Assembly: GCA_023055425.1 (NCBI GenBank)
Contig: JALGPY010000002.1
Coordinates: 120,602,088 to 120,666,087 of the forward strand
Source: Linanthus parryae
Taxonomy: Eukaryota > Streptophyta > Magnoliopsida > Ericales > Polemoniaceae
Length of the DNA stretch: 64,000 bases
Direction: 5' to 3'
The notes under the pieces were generated by a model. The model was not told the origin of the DNA. It did no database searches and was given only the letters and a program-made list of their open reading frames with translations. How positions within the stretch are numbered: the first letter of the stretch is position 1; the number at the start of each line of letters is the position of its first letter. Below are positions 53,593 through 64,000 of this stretch, in pieces. Both the position numbers and the translations under genes were made by a program.

Positions 53593-54819
53593 GGAAATCA
53601 AGAGTCTCTCAGCTCCTTGCTAGAGAGTGGAAGTACTCCGCGTGAGTCTATCGTACCACTCTGTCCCACCTCTTCCTCCCCAATTTGACTTTACTACTAT
53701 TCACTGGGTCACTTTGACTCGGTGAGTTTGATAGCAAAATGATGCAATTTTTGGATAATTGTTTAATGGTGTTGTAGAGTAAAAGTTGCTCTATAACACA
53801 GTAAAAAAATTATCAAACAATCGCATCATTTTGCTATGAAAATCACCCGGTCAAAGTGACCCAGATACGAGTTAAAAATTCAGGATGGGTAGGAAGAGGT
53901 GGGACGGAGTGGTATCTCGCTCCGTCGAGATTTCAATTGTCTTTCTTTTCCCTTCTCTCCATCATTTCTCTTGCTTCAACTGACTAAACGTAGACCCCTA
54001 TCTCTCTCTATCAGTATCTCTCTCTAGATTTCTTTATGTAGTCTCCGCCGCGGGTGTTTGTCGGGCTCATCGTCGCCGCTCCCTCTTGCGGCGGCGATCC
54101 CTCTAGTTAGTAGATCTTAGTAGCAAGAAGCGTTTGGGGGTCTCCCCGCCCCTCCTTTGTGGCGATGGCGACTTGTCTCTTGCGGTGATGGTGTTGGGGC
54201 GACCGGTTTTCTGTTCGGCTCTTCGTCAAGAGCGACCGTGACCCGTAACCTTCCTCCTCCGCGTTCTCGCTCTTGCCTTTGTGGACGCCGATTGATGCTC
54301 AGATCTGTTAGTTGATGTAGTCTAGGTTTTTCTTTTAGTTTTTTTTTTATTTTGTTTTATGTTTTGTGGACGCCAATTGATGCTCGGATTTTGGTCTCAC
54401 GTTTCTGTTGGAATCTATTGGGAGCTCTTGCTGCAATTCATTTCTCGTAGATATTGATGGAGATGGGAACGATTGAAGGCTTAGGGCGTATAATTATGTG
54501 GTCACTTGTTGAGCTCCGCCAGAGGTTTTTCATTTCCGGAAATGTCGCCACTCTCACTGGCGGTCTTCCCGTTTTCAGTTTTGGAAAACTCTAAAAGTCT
54601 GCCTGTGTAAGGGTAAAAGTGTGTGTATTTTTTCAATGTGCATTGGGAGCGGGCGGTAGTTGATTTTCGATGTGTTTGTTTTTATTTTATTTTTATGCTC
54701 TCTTGATGAGCATTCTCATTCAGAGTTGGTGGGATGTAGTACTACTCTCTGCCTTTCTGTATTGGACTACGATGGTCATTTCTTTAATGAAATGAAGCTA
54801 CAATTTTCCGAAAAAAAAA
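53593..54819 (+). mobile_element. Poly(A) retroposon with 17-bp target duplication
   Basis: TATAGCATGATCAATCT occurs at 53576-53592 and 54820-54836. The insert ends in AAAAAAAAA (54811-54819) after a LINE-like 3' end (TTTAATGAAATGAAGC). It has a GC-rich block at 54040-54300 and no long open frame. It could be a 5'-truncated or non-autonomous LINE. A Stowaway-like MITE (53656-53912) lies inside. Confidence 0.75.
53656..53912. mobile_element. Stowaway-like foldback MITE, full length, nested in the retroposon
   Basis: CCACTCTGTCCCACC and GGTGGGACGGAGTGG ends with TA flanks, 257 bp, well preserved. Confidence 0.85.
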
Positions 54820-54836
54820 TATAGCATGATCAATCT

Positions 54837-55376
54837 CTATTGAATTTAAGTAGTCCAACTGCTGGGGCTTACTCTCAACCTCCAACACTTGTTCCTTCTT
54901 CAGAACCTCCAAATCCTGTTCCTTTTTCAGAACCTCCAAAAACCTAATCCGTTCTTCAACTGAAGCACGTGAAGAAGAAAATATTTCAACACCCTCCAAC
55001 CAGTCCCGCAGAAACACAAAGTCCGGAGTTTCCGGAAATACCCTCAATTCTCCCCGCTGACACAAGAATACCGCAGCCTCAGTCGCAGAGGTCGTTTTTT
55101 TGGTTTTCCCCTCCAAGGACTTCGTTAAAGTCGAACCTCGTCCAGTACCATGGCTCGCTGCGCGACAGGTAATTCCAAGGCACGAATAAAAATTCTCGGG
55201 CGCCACACTCTCAGATTAAGCTGAACCGGAAGATGGTCGTTCCGGATTGCAACCCCTTTCAAGATCCCCTGCATTCGATCAACCGTCAGGGGCGCTAACC
55301 TTGCGTCATGAGAAGAAGGGATGTCATAACCCTCACAAATAGTTGAGCGCTGGTCGCCAGTCCCAGCACCATCCAT
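54837..55376 (-). pseudogene. Degenerate coding-like fragment, unknown
   Basis: Two overlapping minus-strand frames look protein-like: 55376-55125 (QLNLRVWRPRIFIRALELPV) and 55206-54840 (LRVFPETPDFVFLRDWLEGV, then a duplicated LEVLKKEQ repeat). They may be one gene piece joined by a frameshift near 55135. I do not recognise the family. Confidence 0.3.
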
Positions 55377-55849
55377 GAGGAAGACATCATTGTGTGCACT
55401 CTCCAGATTCCAGAACAGGTTCTACAAGAACAGGGTTGGCCATTTCTAATTTACAAGTACTACACTCGTTGAGGCACCAGGGCAGGAGGCCAGGGGCGAT
55501 AGGGCAAGACACTGTTCACTACTTTTTGAAGCCTGTTTCCACCCGTTGGGGCAGGAGGGGGAGAGGCAAGACACTTTTTACTGCTTTAAAATAATTGTAA
55601 AATAATTTATTTTGTATTTTAATAATACTTTTTTTAAATAATATTTTAATAATACCTTAAGTCATGCATATGAATGTTACTGTTAAATTTGTATCATTAT
55701 ATATCTTTTCACTTATGAATGTTGATGTCAATAAAAATTGATAGTTTTGCTCGAAAAAAATACAAATTGATAGTAAACAAACATAATTAATTATAGGAAA
55801 TATAAAATTTATTATAAAACATTTTTTTCCAAAACTAGTACCTATTGCC
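55377..55849. other. Intergenic, no gene
   Basis: A GGGCAAGACACT-containing stretch (55490-55580) has partial counterparts near 56250-56320. Otherwise AT-rich. Confidence 0.4.
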
Positions 55850-56190
55850 CAAACTATTTTCCAACCCGTTTTTTTAGTTTGAAAACAGTTTTTTAAAACT
55901 CTTTTACAAGACCGTTTATTCGAAACTGTTTTTCTTTTCATAACAGTATTTACAAAAAACATTTTGGAAAAACAGTTTTTTTTTTTTCAAAACTGTTTTT
56001 TCGACAACAGTTTTTTTCAAACAGTTCTTTTTCAGAACAGAGTTTTTTTCAAAAATTTGTTTAACAGTTTTTCTTTTCAGAACATTTTTTTTTTCAAAAC
56101 AAATTTTTCAAAACAGTTTTTGCAAAACTAGCTACAAACAGTTTTTTTCAAATTTTTACGTTTTTTTTTTTGAAATATTTAAAACAGTTT
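55850..56190. repeat. Degenerate tandem array of AAACAGTTTTT motifs
   Basis: About a dozen AACAGTTTTT-like motifs are separated by T-rich spacers of irregular length. Each is a short imperfect palindrome (AAAACAGTTTT / AAAACTGTTTT). No coding. Confidence 0.6.
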
Positions 56191-56499
56191 TGTGAAATAT
56201 GTAATTTATTTTTGTTATATACAAAAATTGAGTGGAATACTTATGTGGCAAAAGGGCTAGAAGGCAAGGCAAGAGGCTAGAATTGCCCAAGCTCTTGCCT
56301 TGGGGCAATGCTAGCCTTGGGGTGGAGAGGTGAATAGTGAGAAATAAGGGGTTGGGAGGGCTAGGGTGTGGTTGTGCCATGGCTAAAGGCCCTTGGTAGA
56401 CATGCCCTAAAGAGGGTCAGATAACTCATAGAGGGTTTCTACAGAAAGATAAAGGTTTGCAGAGATGAAAGAAGACGGCAAAAAAGAAAAGGTAGAGAG

Positions 56500-56905
56500 A
56501 GAAATGTTTAACCCCAAAAGGCACTACAGCGTTTTGCAGAGGGAAGGGCAATGTTTACTCCACTATAAGTGGGGGTTATTTCTGATTTTTCACCTGTTTT
56601 TTATAAAGCAACTTTCTCTTTTTCTTAACTTCATGGTGGGACGGAGGGAGAAGTATGTTCGAAATAACCCGTCACGTTGGAACTACTGCAAAGTAAGTAA
56701 ATCATGAGAGAATGGGGCGAAAGAGAGATGGAGAGAGAGAAACGTTTTACGGTACTGGATGAACTATAATACCAAACGGGTGTACAACCTTTTGTACAGA
56801 AGAAAGGCACTGTTCAATTACCCCACTGGTGGAGTGTAGTACTGGTAGTACCTAACAAACACAGCGTGTTGGGAAATGACCCGTCACGTTGCAACTACTG
56901 CAAAT
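56500..56905. repeat. Imperfect direct duplication, about 210 bp
   Basis: ACCCGTCACGTTGGAACTAC (56669) recurs as ACCCGTCACGTTGCAACTAC (56879). Preceding phrases (TTTTGCAGAGGGAAGGGCA and TTTTGTACAGAAGAAAGGCA) align in the same order. No gene. Confidence 0.6.
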
Positions 56906-58067
56906 TAATTGGACTATACTGCTTTATTAATGAACTCAATTGGACTTCTGACTTACGATTTCGAAATCGACATAGGTACGTACCAGTAATTTTTTTGCGT
57001 TACAAACCAATACTGGTATCACATATCTGACCAAACACAACTTTCACCTCGAATTTATTTAACAAAGCTACTATCAAGTTGCACTCCTGAAATCCCCATA
57101 TCAAGTCTTAATAGAATTTTGGTCATTTGACATTGTCTGATATATTAATTGTGTGACACGTTTGAACATTTCCATTCTTTTCGTGTTGTTACATCCATTA
57201 ATTGTGGAGTATCATCACTTGTTGGTAATATGATATGACAAAGGCAAATGGTGAAATGAACAAATGCTAGCTAGTTTGTATCAAAACTAGCCCTCAGGGC
57301 ATCTACTGAACCAAAATCAATGAATCAGGGACAAAAAGTTATTTATCTTATTTTGTATTTTTACAATAACATTTTACTAAATATTTACGATACTACTTAT
57401 TGTTGAGAAAGTAAAGTCGTATAACATTTCCCAAATAAAAAAATAATACTACTAGTTTGTTAACTTCTCGAAGTTTGTTCTATCTTTGTCTAATCACAAG
57501 TCACTGGAAACATTATGAGCCACTACTAGCCTACTTAGAGAGTTGAGTGAGAAGATATAGTGAATCTTGGATGTCAGATTTTAATCATTAGGGCCTGATG
57601 TTTTCGTGTTGTACCGGTAGCAATGTCATTAATGCGTTATACAGTATACGTTGAAAAGGAGTGTTGAATCATTCTCCACAAATGAAATGGTACTACTACT
57701 AGTACTACGTACCTTATATTTCAGAAAGTCTTCTTAGACTTTGCTTGAGGAATTGCCGCATTGAATGTATGATGAAATAATGAAAAAACAACCACCGAAA
57801 TCATTTTCAAAATGTTTCAAAAATAAAACTGAAAATAAAAAACAACCACTGAAATAGGAGAAATGTTAGATACTCCAAGAGCACCACGTAAGCACGCCAC
57901 TTGGTGCTCCACACAATTTATTAACTGACACATGTCCCACTAGGGTTAACCACTTCCCCTATAGGTTATAGAAAAAAACAGGTTCCTACACTTGGCTATT
58001 TTCTCTCTCCTACTCACCTCACTTTTATTGCATATGTCAAACTGTGAGTGGAATGGAGCACCACGTG
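56906..58067. other. Intergenic, AT-rich, no gene recognised
   Basis: 57870-58067 contains GAGCACCACGT and inverted GGTGCTCC phrases, probably a MITE into which the Tekay-like element inserted. ACGTG at 58063-58067 is the candidate target duplication; its partner is outside the window. Confidence 0.4.
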
Positions 58068-61000
58068 TGCAACACCCCACCGAGCCGCAAGGCCGGCCGG
58101 GCCCCACGTTCGGAAGAGATGTCTCCGCCCGAGGTGATGAGCCTCATTGGGAACGGATAAGGATCGTCGGTTCACAGCTAGTACAACCATCGATAACTCA
58201 AAATACTTCAAATTACAACTTTTACAGTTTCCATAAATACAAACAGTGATAATCTTTTGAAAATCAATGAATACACTTTTAGGTGAGATAATATACTATG
58301 TGAGGTTTCCGACTAGCGAGTCTTCCTGTCCAAAGTGTCGTGAACGTTCCCCCACCTCGATAGCCAACCTGCGGTTTTAAAATAGCAAAAGCCGACGCAG
58401 TTTTTACAGAAAATAGTCAGCAAACGGCTGAGTAAGCTAACACCCATAGCACGTAAACAGATGATGAGACATATGACAGGAATAATCAATTCGCTGATAA
58501 ATAATAAATATCAAACACTCGCGGGAAAAGCGCTCACAACTGATTCGGTGTGTCCAACTCAACGATCTCAAATTTCGTGTTATTAACCCGAAGATGTGGT
58601 CCATCCCGGGATCTCACTGTTAATAGCCATTCACAATAATACTTTAATCTCAAGATATCTCATAACCGTAGGAATCGAGTCCCGAAATCCATTTTAGTAA
58701 CTAGTTGATACGGGGCGTGACCATATCCAATCCACAACCTCTTTCTCATATGTGCAAAAGCACTACCACAACCATAACTCAAACACAGGAGGTTCGCATC
58801 ACAGCGCCTCATAACCATAACTCAATCACAGGAGGTCAGAGCCTCATAATCACATAATCTCATAATCAGTAACCAACACAATATGTCAGAAATGTATCGT
58901 ATCAGGGATATGGCACAAACCCACACACAACAGCTTTCCACTTTACATAATTACCAATTTTCTTTCAAGGTGTAGAATCGTGTAAGGAGCTCCGAACAAA
59001 AAGCCGGTGTGGCAAAAAATTAAAGTAATCGAAGTATGATTGAGAGATATTCAGATTCGACCAAAAAGTGAGCGGTGTGCTACTCTTGGTAACCGAGGCA
59101 ACGATTCGAAATTTCGTAGTTTCAACCCAATGACGTGGTCCGTCTTGGGGTATCACTTTTACAAGTATTTCACAATATCATATAGATGTTTCACTTTCGG
59201 ATTGTTATTTAGATTTGGATACCAATTTCAAACGAGACTTCAAAGAGGAGTATAAATAAACAACTCAAATAAATCAAGTACGGTAGCGATTTCACAAATA
59301 ACTCACGCGATACGCGAAATGAAAGAAAGGCACGCGAGGCCAGGCATATTAACTTACACTAACGCGACCAAGAACGAGACAGTATAAATTTTCCAACTCT
59401 TTATTTGACATTCTCAACCAATTATCATTTATAATTCCGACATTTTTGGACTCAATAATTCTGCCCCGCTTAGGGGGGTATACTCCCATAATACTGCCCA
59501 ATTAAGGGGAAATAATTCCATAAATTCTGCCCCACTTAAGGGGGTATACTCTCATAAAACTGCCCCATTAAGGGGGATATATCAATAATTCTGCCCCACT
59601 TTGGGGGGTATACTCCCATAATACTGCCCCACTTAGGGGGGATATACTCAAGTATAATTTCTTTCATATATGGTGGTCGTGTTTTGATCGGTACTTCATT
59701 TCGAACATAGGATTTAGCTGTTCTTCTAGCGGCGTCGTTCGGACTCTTATTCTAGACTATCGTTATTCATGCGATACTTCAATATAGAATATTCTGAAGC
59801 TAGTAAATAATTCACATAAAGCACGTATTGTGGTATTTCAAAAATAACGCACGCGATAACACGAAAGAAATGAAAGGCTCGGAAGACTAGGCATATTAAC
59901 TTACCAAAAATCCAAGCACGTCCTAATTCGTTCTCGTCTACGGAATCGTCACCTACAAATCGGAGCTTCTAACTTAATATAACCTCAAAAATATACAACC
60001 TATATTTATTTCTAGCTCCTTTTATTTTTCTCAAGACAATATTAATTTTAATTATTAGTTATAAACCCAAAAACATATTTTCTTCAATAATATTTACCCC
60101 CAAAATAATTTATAAATAATAATCTAATCAAATTAAAGAAAAACTAATTTCATAAATAAATCTGAAATTAAAAACTGCATACAATAACTAAAAGTTTCTG
60201 AAATGACAACTGCCTCCCCCAAAGTTTCTGAAACGACATTATAACCCCCCCGAAAACTTTCTGAAAATGACACTTTAACCCCCTAAACATGAACATTCAA
60301 ACTAATCGATTAAAACATGGATTCGAAGCCTTAAAACTTAATTTTGATTACTAAAAACAACTCAGGGGAAGATTTCAAGCATACCCAGTCCAAAAATCGC
60401 GAGAAACGGTGAAGAAATGAGACGGGTCAAGATCGCCGTCGGGGTCGCCGGAGTTGGAGCTCGCCTGGGCGTACTCCGGTCGTTCTCGTCTTCGGTTGAG
60501 GCCTTCTGGAGCTTAGTCGGACTCCTCTGAGTCGAATGGTACGGGTTTGGAGGCACGGGTCGTCATGGTTGGACTCCGGCGAAGAACTCGCCGGAATCCA
60601 TGGAGGTCGCCGGAGTTTCGTCTCTTCCTCTGCTATGCGGCCTCTGCTGCTGCTGTGGTTGTTCAGAGAAGGAGAGAGAGGTCAGGGGGATATGAGGGAG
60701 AAGGCAGAGAGTGATGTGGGTGGCGGTCGTTGCTCCCGTCGGTGTTTTCTCCGGCGAGTTCTCCGGTGGTAGCAGCGGCAGTGGGTTGCCGCTGCTGTTG
60801 CTGCTGCTTCTCGTCGGCAAGACAGAGGGAAGGGGGAGAGGGGCAGAGATCAGAGAGATAGAGGGATGGTGGTGAGGTGGCGATGGGTTCTCGCCGGTGG
60901 CAGCGGTGGTGGCTGGTCGTGACTCCCAGCTGCTGCCGCTGTCTTCTTCTGGTGGTGTTCGACAGAGAGGAGGGAAGGCAGAGAGAGGGGAGAGAGATAG

Positions 61001-61341
61001 GCAGAGGGTGGTGGTGGTGACGTGGTTGCGGTGGGTCTCTCAGCGGTGGCAGCGGCCATTGCTGCCGCTGTTGTTGCTGCTTCGTCGGCTAAACAGGGAG
61101 GCAGAGAGGGAGAGATGGAGGGGAGAGAGTGGTGGTGCAGGTGGTGGTCTCGGATGGCGTCGGGGTGGTGTGAGCCGAAGGGGAAGAAGAGAACAAGAGT
61201 TAAATAGAAGGGGAGAGGAGAGAGAGAGAGTGAGTGACGGGGAGAGAGGGAGGAGAGGGTGAGGAAGAGTTTTGTTGGGGGTTGGGAAGTACTTGGGGAG
61301 TGGGAAATAAGGTCAGGAGAGGGAGAACACAAATTTCATTA

Positions 61342-61380
<39 letters not shown>

Positions 61381-61661
61381 GTAAAGTATTATAATACAAT
61401 ATAAAATATGTAGTATGTAAACGGTATAAAATACGGTATTAAAACGTATAAGTAGAGAGTATAAAATACGTATAGTATAAATATAAAATACGAGTATTAA
61501 ATACTACTAGTTATGTAAAAGACAAATAATACCCCCAACTACAACTATATATTATTATCTAAAATTACATCTACCTCCCCAAACTATAACATTTTGAAAA
61601 TAACTTATTAAAATTTACGGAAAATACGTCAAAATTTTCAGAAAAAATACGGGGTGTTACA
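58068..61661 (-). repeat. 3' LTR (3594 bp) of the Tekay-like element
   Basis: TG...CA ends. From left: a 33-bp hairpin minisatellite (59461-59650); C-rich direct repeats at 60200-60290; a GC- and GA-rich zone at 60380-61320 with overlapping open frames on both strands that I treat as non-coding; an ATT microsatellite (61340-61378); and an AT-rich U3 end. No domain-bearing ORF. Confidence 0.88.
59461..59650. repeat. 33-bp minisatellite with CCCC...GGGG inverted cores
   Basis: Six units of 31-33 bp begin CTGCCCC and contain CCCCRCTTAGGGGGG, then TATACTCCCATAATA. Each unit can fold into a short hairpin. The right LTR has the same array at 63380-63568. Confidence 0.85.
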
Positions 61662-61986
61662 TCCTTCCCCCCTTAAAGAGAGCTTCGTCCTCGAAGCTAG
61701 GGTCGCTAAGTCTCGGAAAGGTTCTAAAGTCCTTCGTATCACTTATCGTGTCAGCACACTAAACTAAATAACACACGAAGCAAATGATCACATAACAGCA
61801 ATTAGAAGCTCAAGCTAACAAGGATCACAAATCAGCACTCCTGGCATTTAAGCTATCCCGAATCCCCGGCTTGTTAAATTTTACTACCGGTTTTAGTTGT
61901 CCTACATCCATTTTAATTTTCGAAAAATCTTTTTAGTTGAAACCGAAGGGTCATACTAACTTAGAACCGTCGGCTCTGATACCAAC
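61662..61986 (-). other. Internal region of the Tekay-like element (325 bp)
   Basis: On the minus strand the primer site TGGTATCAGAGC (61973-61984) is followed by leader sequence, then a segment ending CTTCGAGGACGAAGC as in gypsy pol 3' ends, then the polypurine tract AAGGGGGGAAGGA (61662-61674). Everything between leader and pol end has been lost. Confidence 0.85.
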
Positions 61987-64000
61987 TGCAACACCCCACC
62001 GAGCCGCAAGGCCGGCCGGGCCCCACGTTCGGAAGAGATGTCTCCGCCCGAGGTGATGAGCCTCATTGGGAACGGATAAGGATCGTCGGTTCACAGCTAG
62101 TACAACCATCGATAACTCAAAATACTTCAAATTACAACTTTTACAGTTTCCATAAATACAAACAGTGATAATCTTTTGAAAATCAATGAATACACTTTTA
62201 GGTGAGATAATATACTATGTGAGGTTTCCGACTAGCGAGTCTTCCTGTCCAAAGTGTCGTGAACGTTCCCCCACCTCGATAGCCAACCTGCGGTTTTAAA
62301 ATAGCAAAAGCCGACGCAGTTTTTACAGAAAATAGTCAGCAAACGGCTGAGTAAGCTAACACCCATAGCACGTAAACAGATGATGAGACATATGACAGGA
62401 ATAATCAATTCGCTGATAAATAATAAATATCAAACACTCGCGGGAAAAGCGTTCACAACTGATTCGGTGTGTCCAACTCAACGATCTCAAATTTCGTGTT
62501 ATTAACCCGAAGATGTGGTCCATCCCGGGATCTCACTGTTAATAGCCATTCACAATAATACTTTAATCTCAAGATATCTCATAACCGTAGGAATCGAGTC
62601 CCGAAATCCATTTTAGTAACTAGTTGATACGGGGCGTGACCATATCCAATCCACAACCTCTTTCTCATATGTGCAAAAGCACTACCACAACCATAACTCA
62701 AACACAGGAGGTTCGCATCACAGCGCCTCATAACCATAACTCAATCACAGGAGGTCAGAGCCTCATAATCACATAATCTCATAATCAGTAACCAACACAA
62801 TATGTCAGAAATGTATCGTATCAGGGATATGGCACAAACCCACACACAACAGCTTTCCACTTTACATAATTACCAATTTTCTTTCAAGGTGTAGAATCGT
62901 GTAAGGAGCTCCGAACAAAAAGCCGGTGTGGCAAAAAATTAAAGTAATCGAAGTATGATTGAGAGATATTCAGATTCGACCAAAAAGTGAGCGGTGTGCT
63001 ACTCTTGGTAACCGAGGCAACGATTCGAAATTTCGTAGTTTCAACCCAATGACGTGGTCCGTCTTGGGGTATCACTTTTACAAGTATTTCACAATATCAT
63101 ATAGATGTTTCACTTTCGGATTGTTATTTAGATTTGGATACCAATTTCAAACGAGACTTCAAAGAGGAGTATAAATAAACAACTCAAATAAATCAAGTAC
63201 GGTAGCGATTTCACAAATAACTCACGCGATACGCGAAATGAAAGAAAGGCACGCGAGGCCCGGCATATTAACTTACACTAACGCGACCAAGAACGAGACA
63301 GTATAAATTTTCCAACTCTTTATTTGACATTCTCAACCAATTATCATTTATAATTCCGACATTTTTGGACTCAATAATTCTGCCCCGCTTAGGGGGGTAT
63401 ACTCCCATAATACTGCCCAATTAAGGGGAAATAATTCCATAAATTCTGCCCCACTTAAGGGGGTATACTCTCATAAAACTGCCCCATTAAGGGGGATATA
63501 TCAATAATTCTGCCCAATTTGGGGGGTATACTCCCATAATACTGCCCCACTTAGGGGGGATATACTCAAGTATAATTTCTTTCATATATGGTGGTCGTGT
63601 TTTGATCGGTACTTCATTTCGAACATAGGATTTAGCTGTTCTTCTAGCGGCGTCGTTCGGACTCTTATTCTAGACTATCGTTATTCATGCGATACTTCAA
63701 TATAGAATATTCTGAAGCTAGTAAATAATTCACATAAAGCACGTATTGTGGTATTTCAAAAATAACGCACGCGATAACACGAAAGAAATGAAAGGCTCGC
63801 AAGACTAGGCATATTAACTTACCAAAAATCCAAGCACGTCCTAATTCGTTCTCGTCTACGGAATCGTCACCTACAAATCGGAGCTTCTAACTTAATATAA
63901 CCTCAAAAATATACAACCTATATTTATTTCTAGCTCCTTTTATTTTTCTCAAGACAATATTAATTTTAATTATTAGTTATAAACCCAAAAACATATTTTC
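61987..64000 (-). repeat. 5' LTR of the Tekay-like element, cut by the window end
   Basis: 2014 bp that align base for base with 58068 onward at an offset of 3919 (3918 after a 1-bp indel in the minisatellite). Confidence 0.93.

Larger units (their letters stand above)
58068..64000 (-). mobile_element. Internally deleted Tekay-like gypsy element with giant LTRs
   Basis: The left (3') LTR is 58068-61661 and the right (5') LTR starts at 61987, running past the window end. On the minus strand the LTR starts TGTAACACCCC and ends GGGGTGTTGCA. Only 325 bp lie between: a polypurine tract, a short tail resembling the end of a gypsy pol region, a leader and the initiator-Met primer site. No gag or pol remains, so mobility would need another element's proteins. 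The LTR copies differ by about five substitutions and one indel over 2014 bp. Confidence 0.88.

Noticed and set aside
60362..61332. Overlapping Ser/Pro- and Arg/Gly-rich open frames in the Tekay-like LTR
   Set aside because: Low-complexity GC- and GA-rich DNA is open on both strands; it lies in an LTR and shows no domain.
61340..61378. ATT microsatellite as a separate feature
   Set aside because: Simple repeat within the LTR; noted there only.

Overview
This window is repeat-rich nuclear DNA from a flowering plant, probably a eudicot; the species cannot be told. The evidence is plant-type Ty1/copia and Ty3/gypsy (Athila and Tekay-like) LTR retrotransposons, primer sites matching plant tRNA-Asp and initiator tRNA-Met, a CACTA transposon, dense MITEs, a KIB/DUF295 gene and an intron-containing Ulp1-like gene. 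No bacterial, organellar or CRISPR feature was seen.

Layout. 1-2164 is the 3' end of a plus-strand Athila-like element (LTR 597-2159) set in what looks like an old Tekay-type LTR. 2314-4303 is a truncated plus-strand copia (RNase H plus LTR). 4304-5813 is a leader and LTR of a minus-strand element. 6170-7192 is the only intact host-like gene, encoding a DUF295 protein without an F-box. 8885-9690 is a copia remnant. 9693-31211 is a minus-strand copia split by a minus-strand Athila-like element (13686-26749, target duplication ACATG). 31212-43690 is a MITE field with an ERF pseudogene at 40778-41465. 43690-52194 is a multi-exon Ulp1-like pseudogene broken by a CACTA element (45964-47828) inside an exon. 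52195-58067 holds more MITEs, a retroposon with a 17-bp target duplication and tandem repeats. 58068-64000 is a very young Tekay-like element whose two 3.6-kb LTRs flank only 325 bp of internal DNA; its right LTR runs off the window.

The most striking signal is a cis-element system in the two Athila-like elements. It consists of 14-bp near-palindromes of the form TGCGTNNNNACGCA, nearly always in pairs whose starts lie 19 or 21 bp apart. The site nearest the promoter ends 83-84 bp upstream of a TATA box. This geometry occurs in both LTRs of the nested element, again inside that element upstream of a TATA box preceding its third (env-like) ORF, and in the LTR of the other element, where every core has changed from TTGA-like to ATAT while pitch and TATA distance are kept. 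I infer a promoter module bound by a dimeric or tetrameric protein, used for the LTR promoter and for a second internal promoter.

Order of events from nesting: the 9693-31211 copia predates the Athila insertion. The Tekay LTR pair differs by only about five substitutions in 2 kb and is probably the youngest large insertion.
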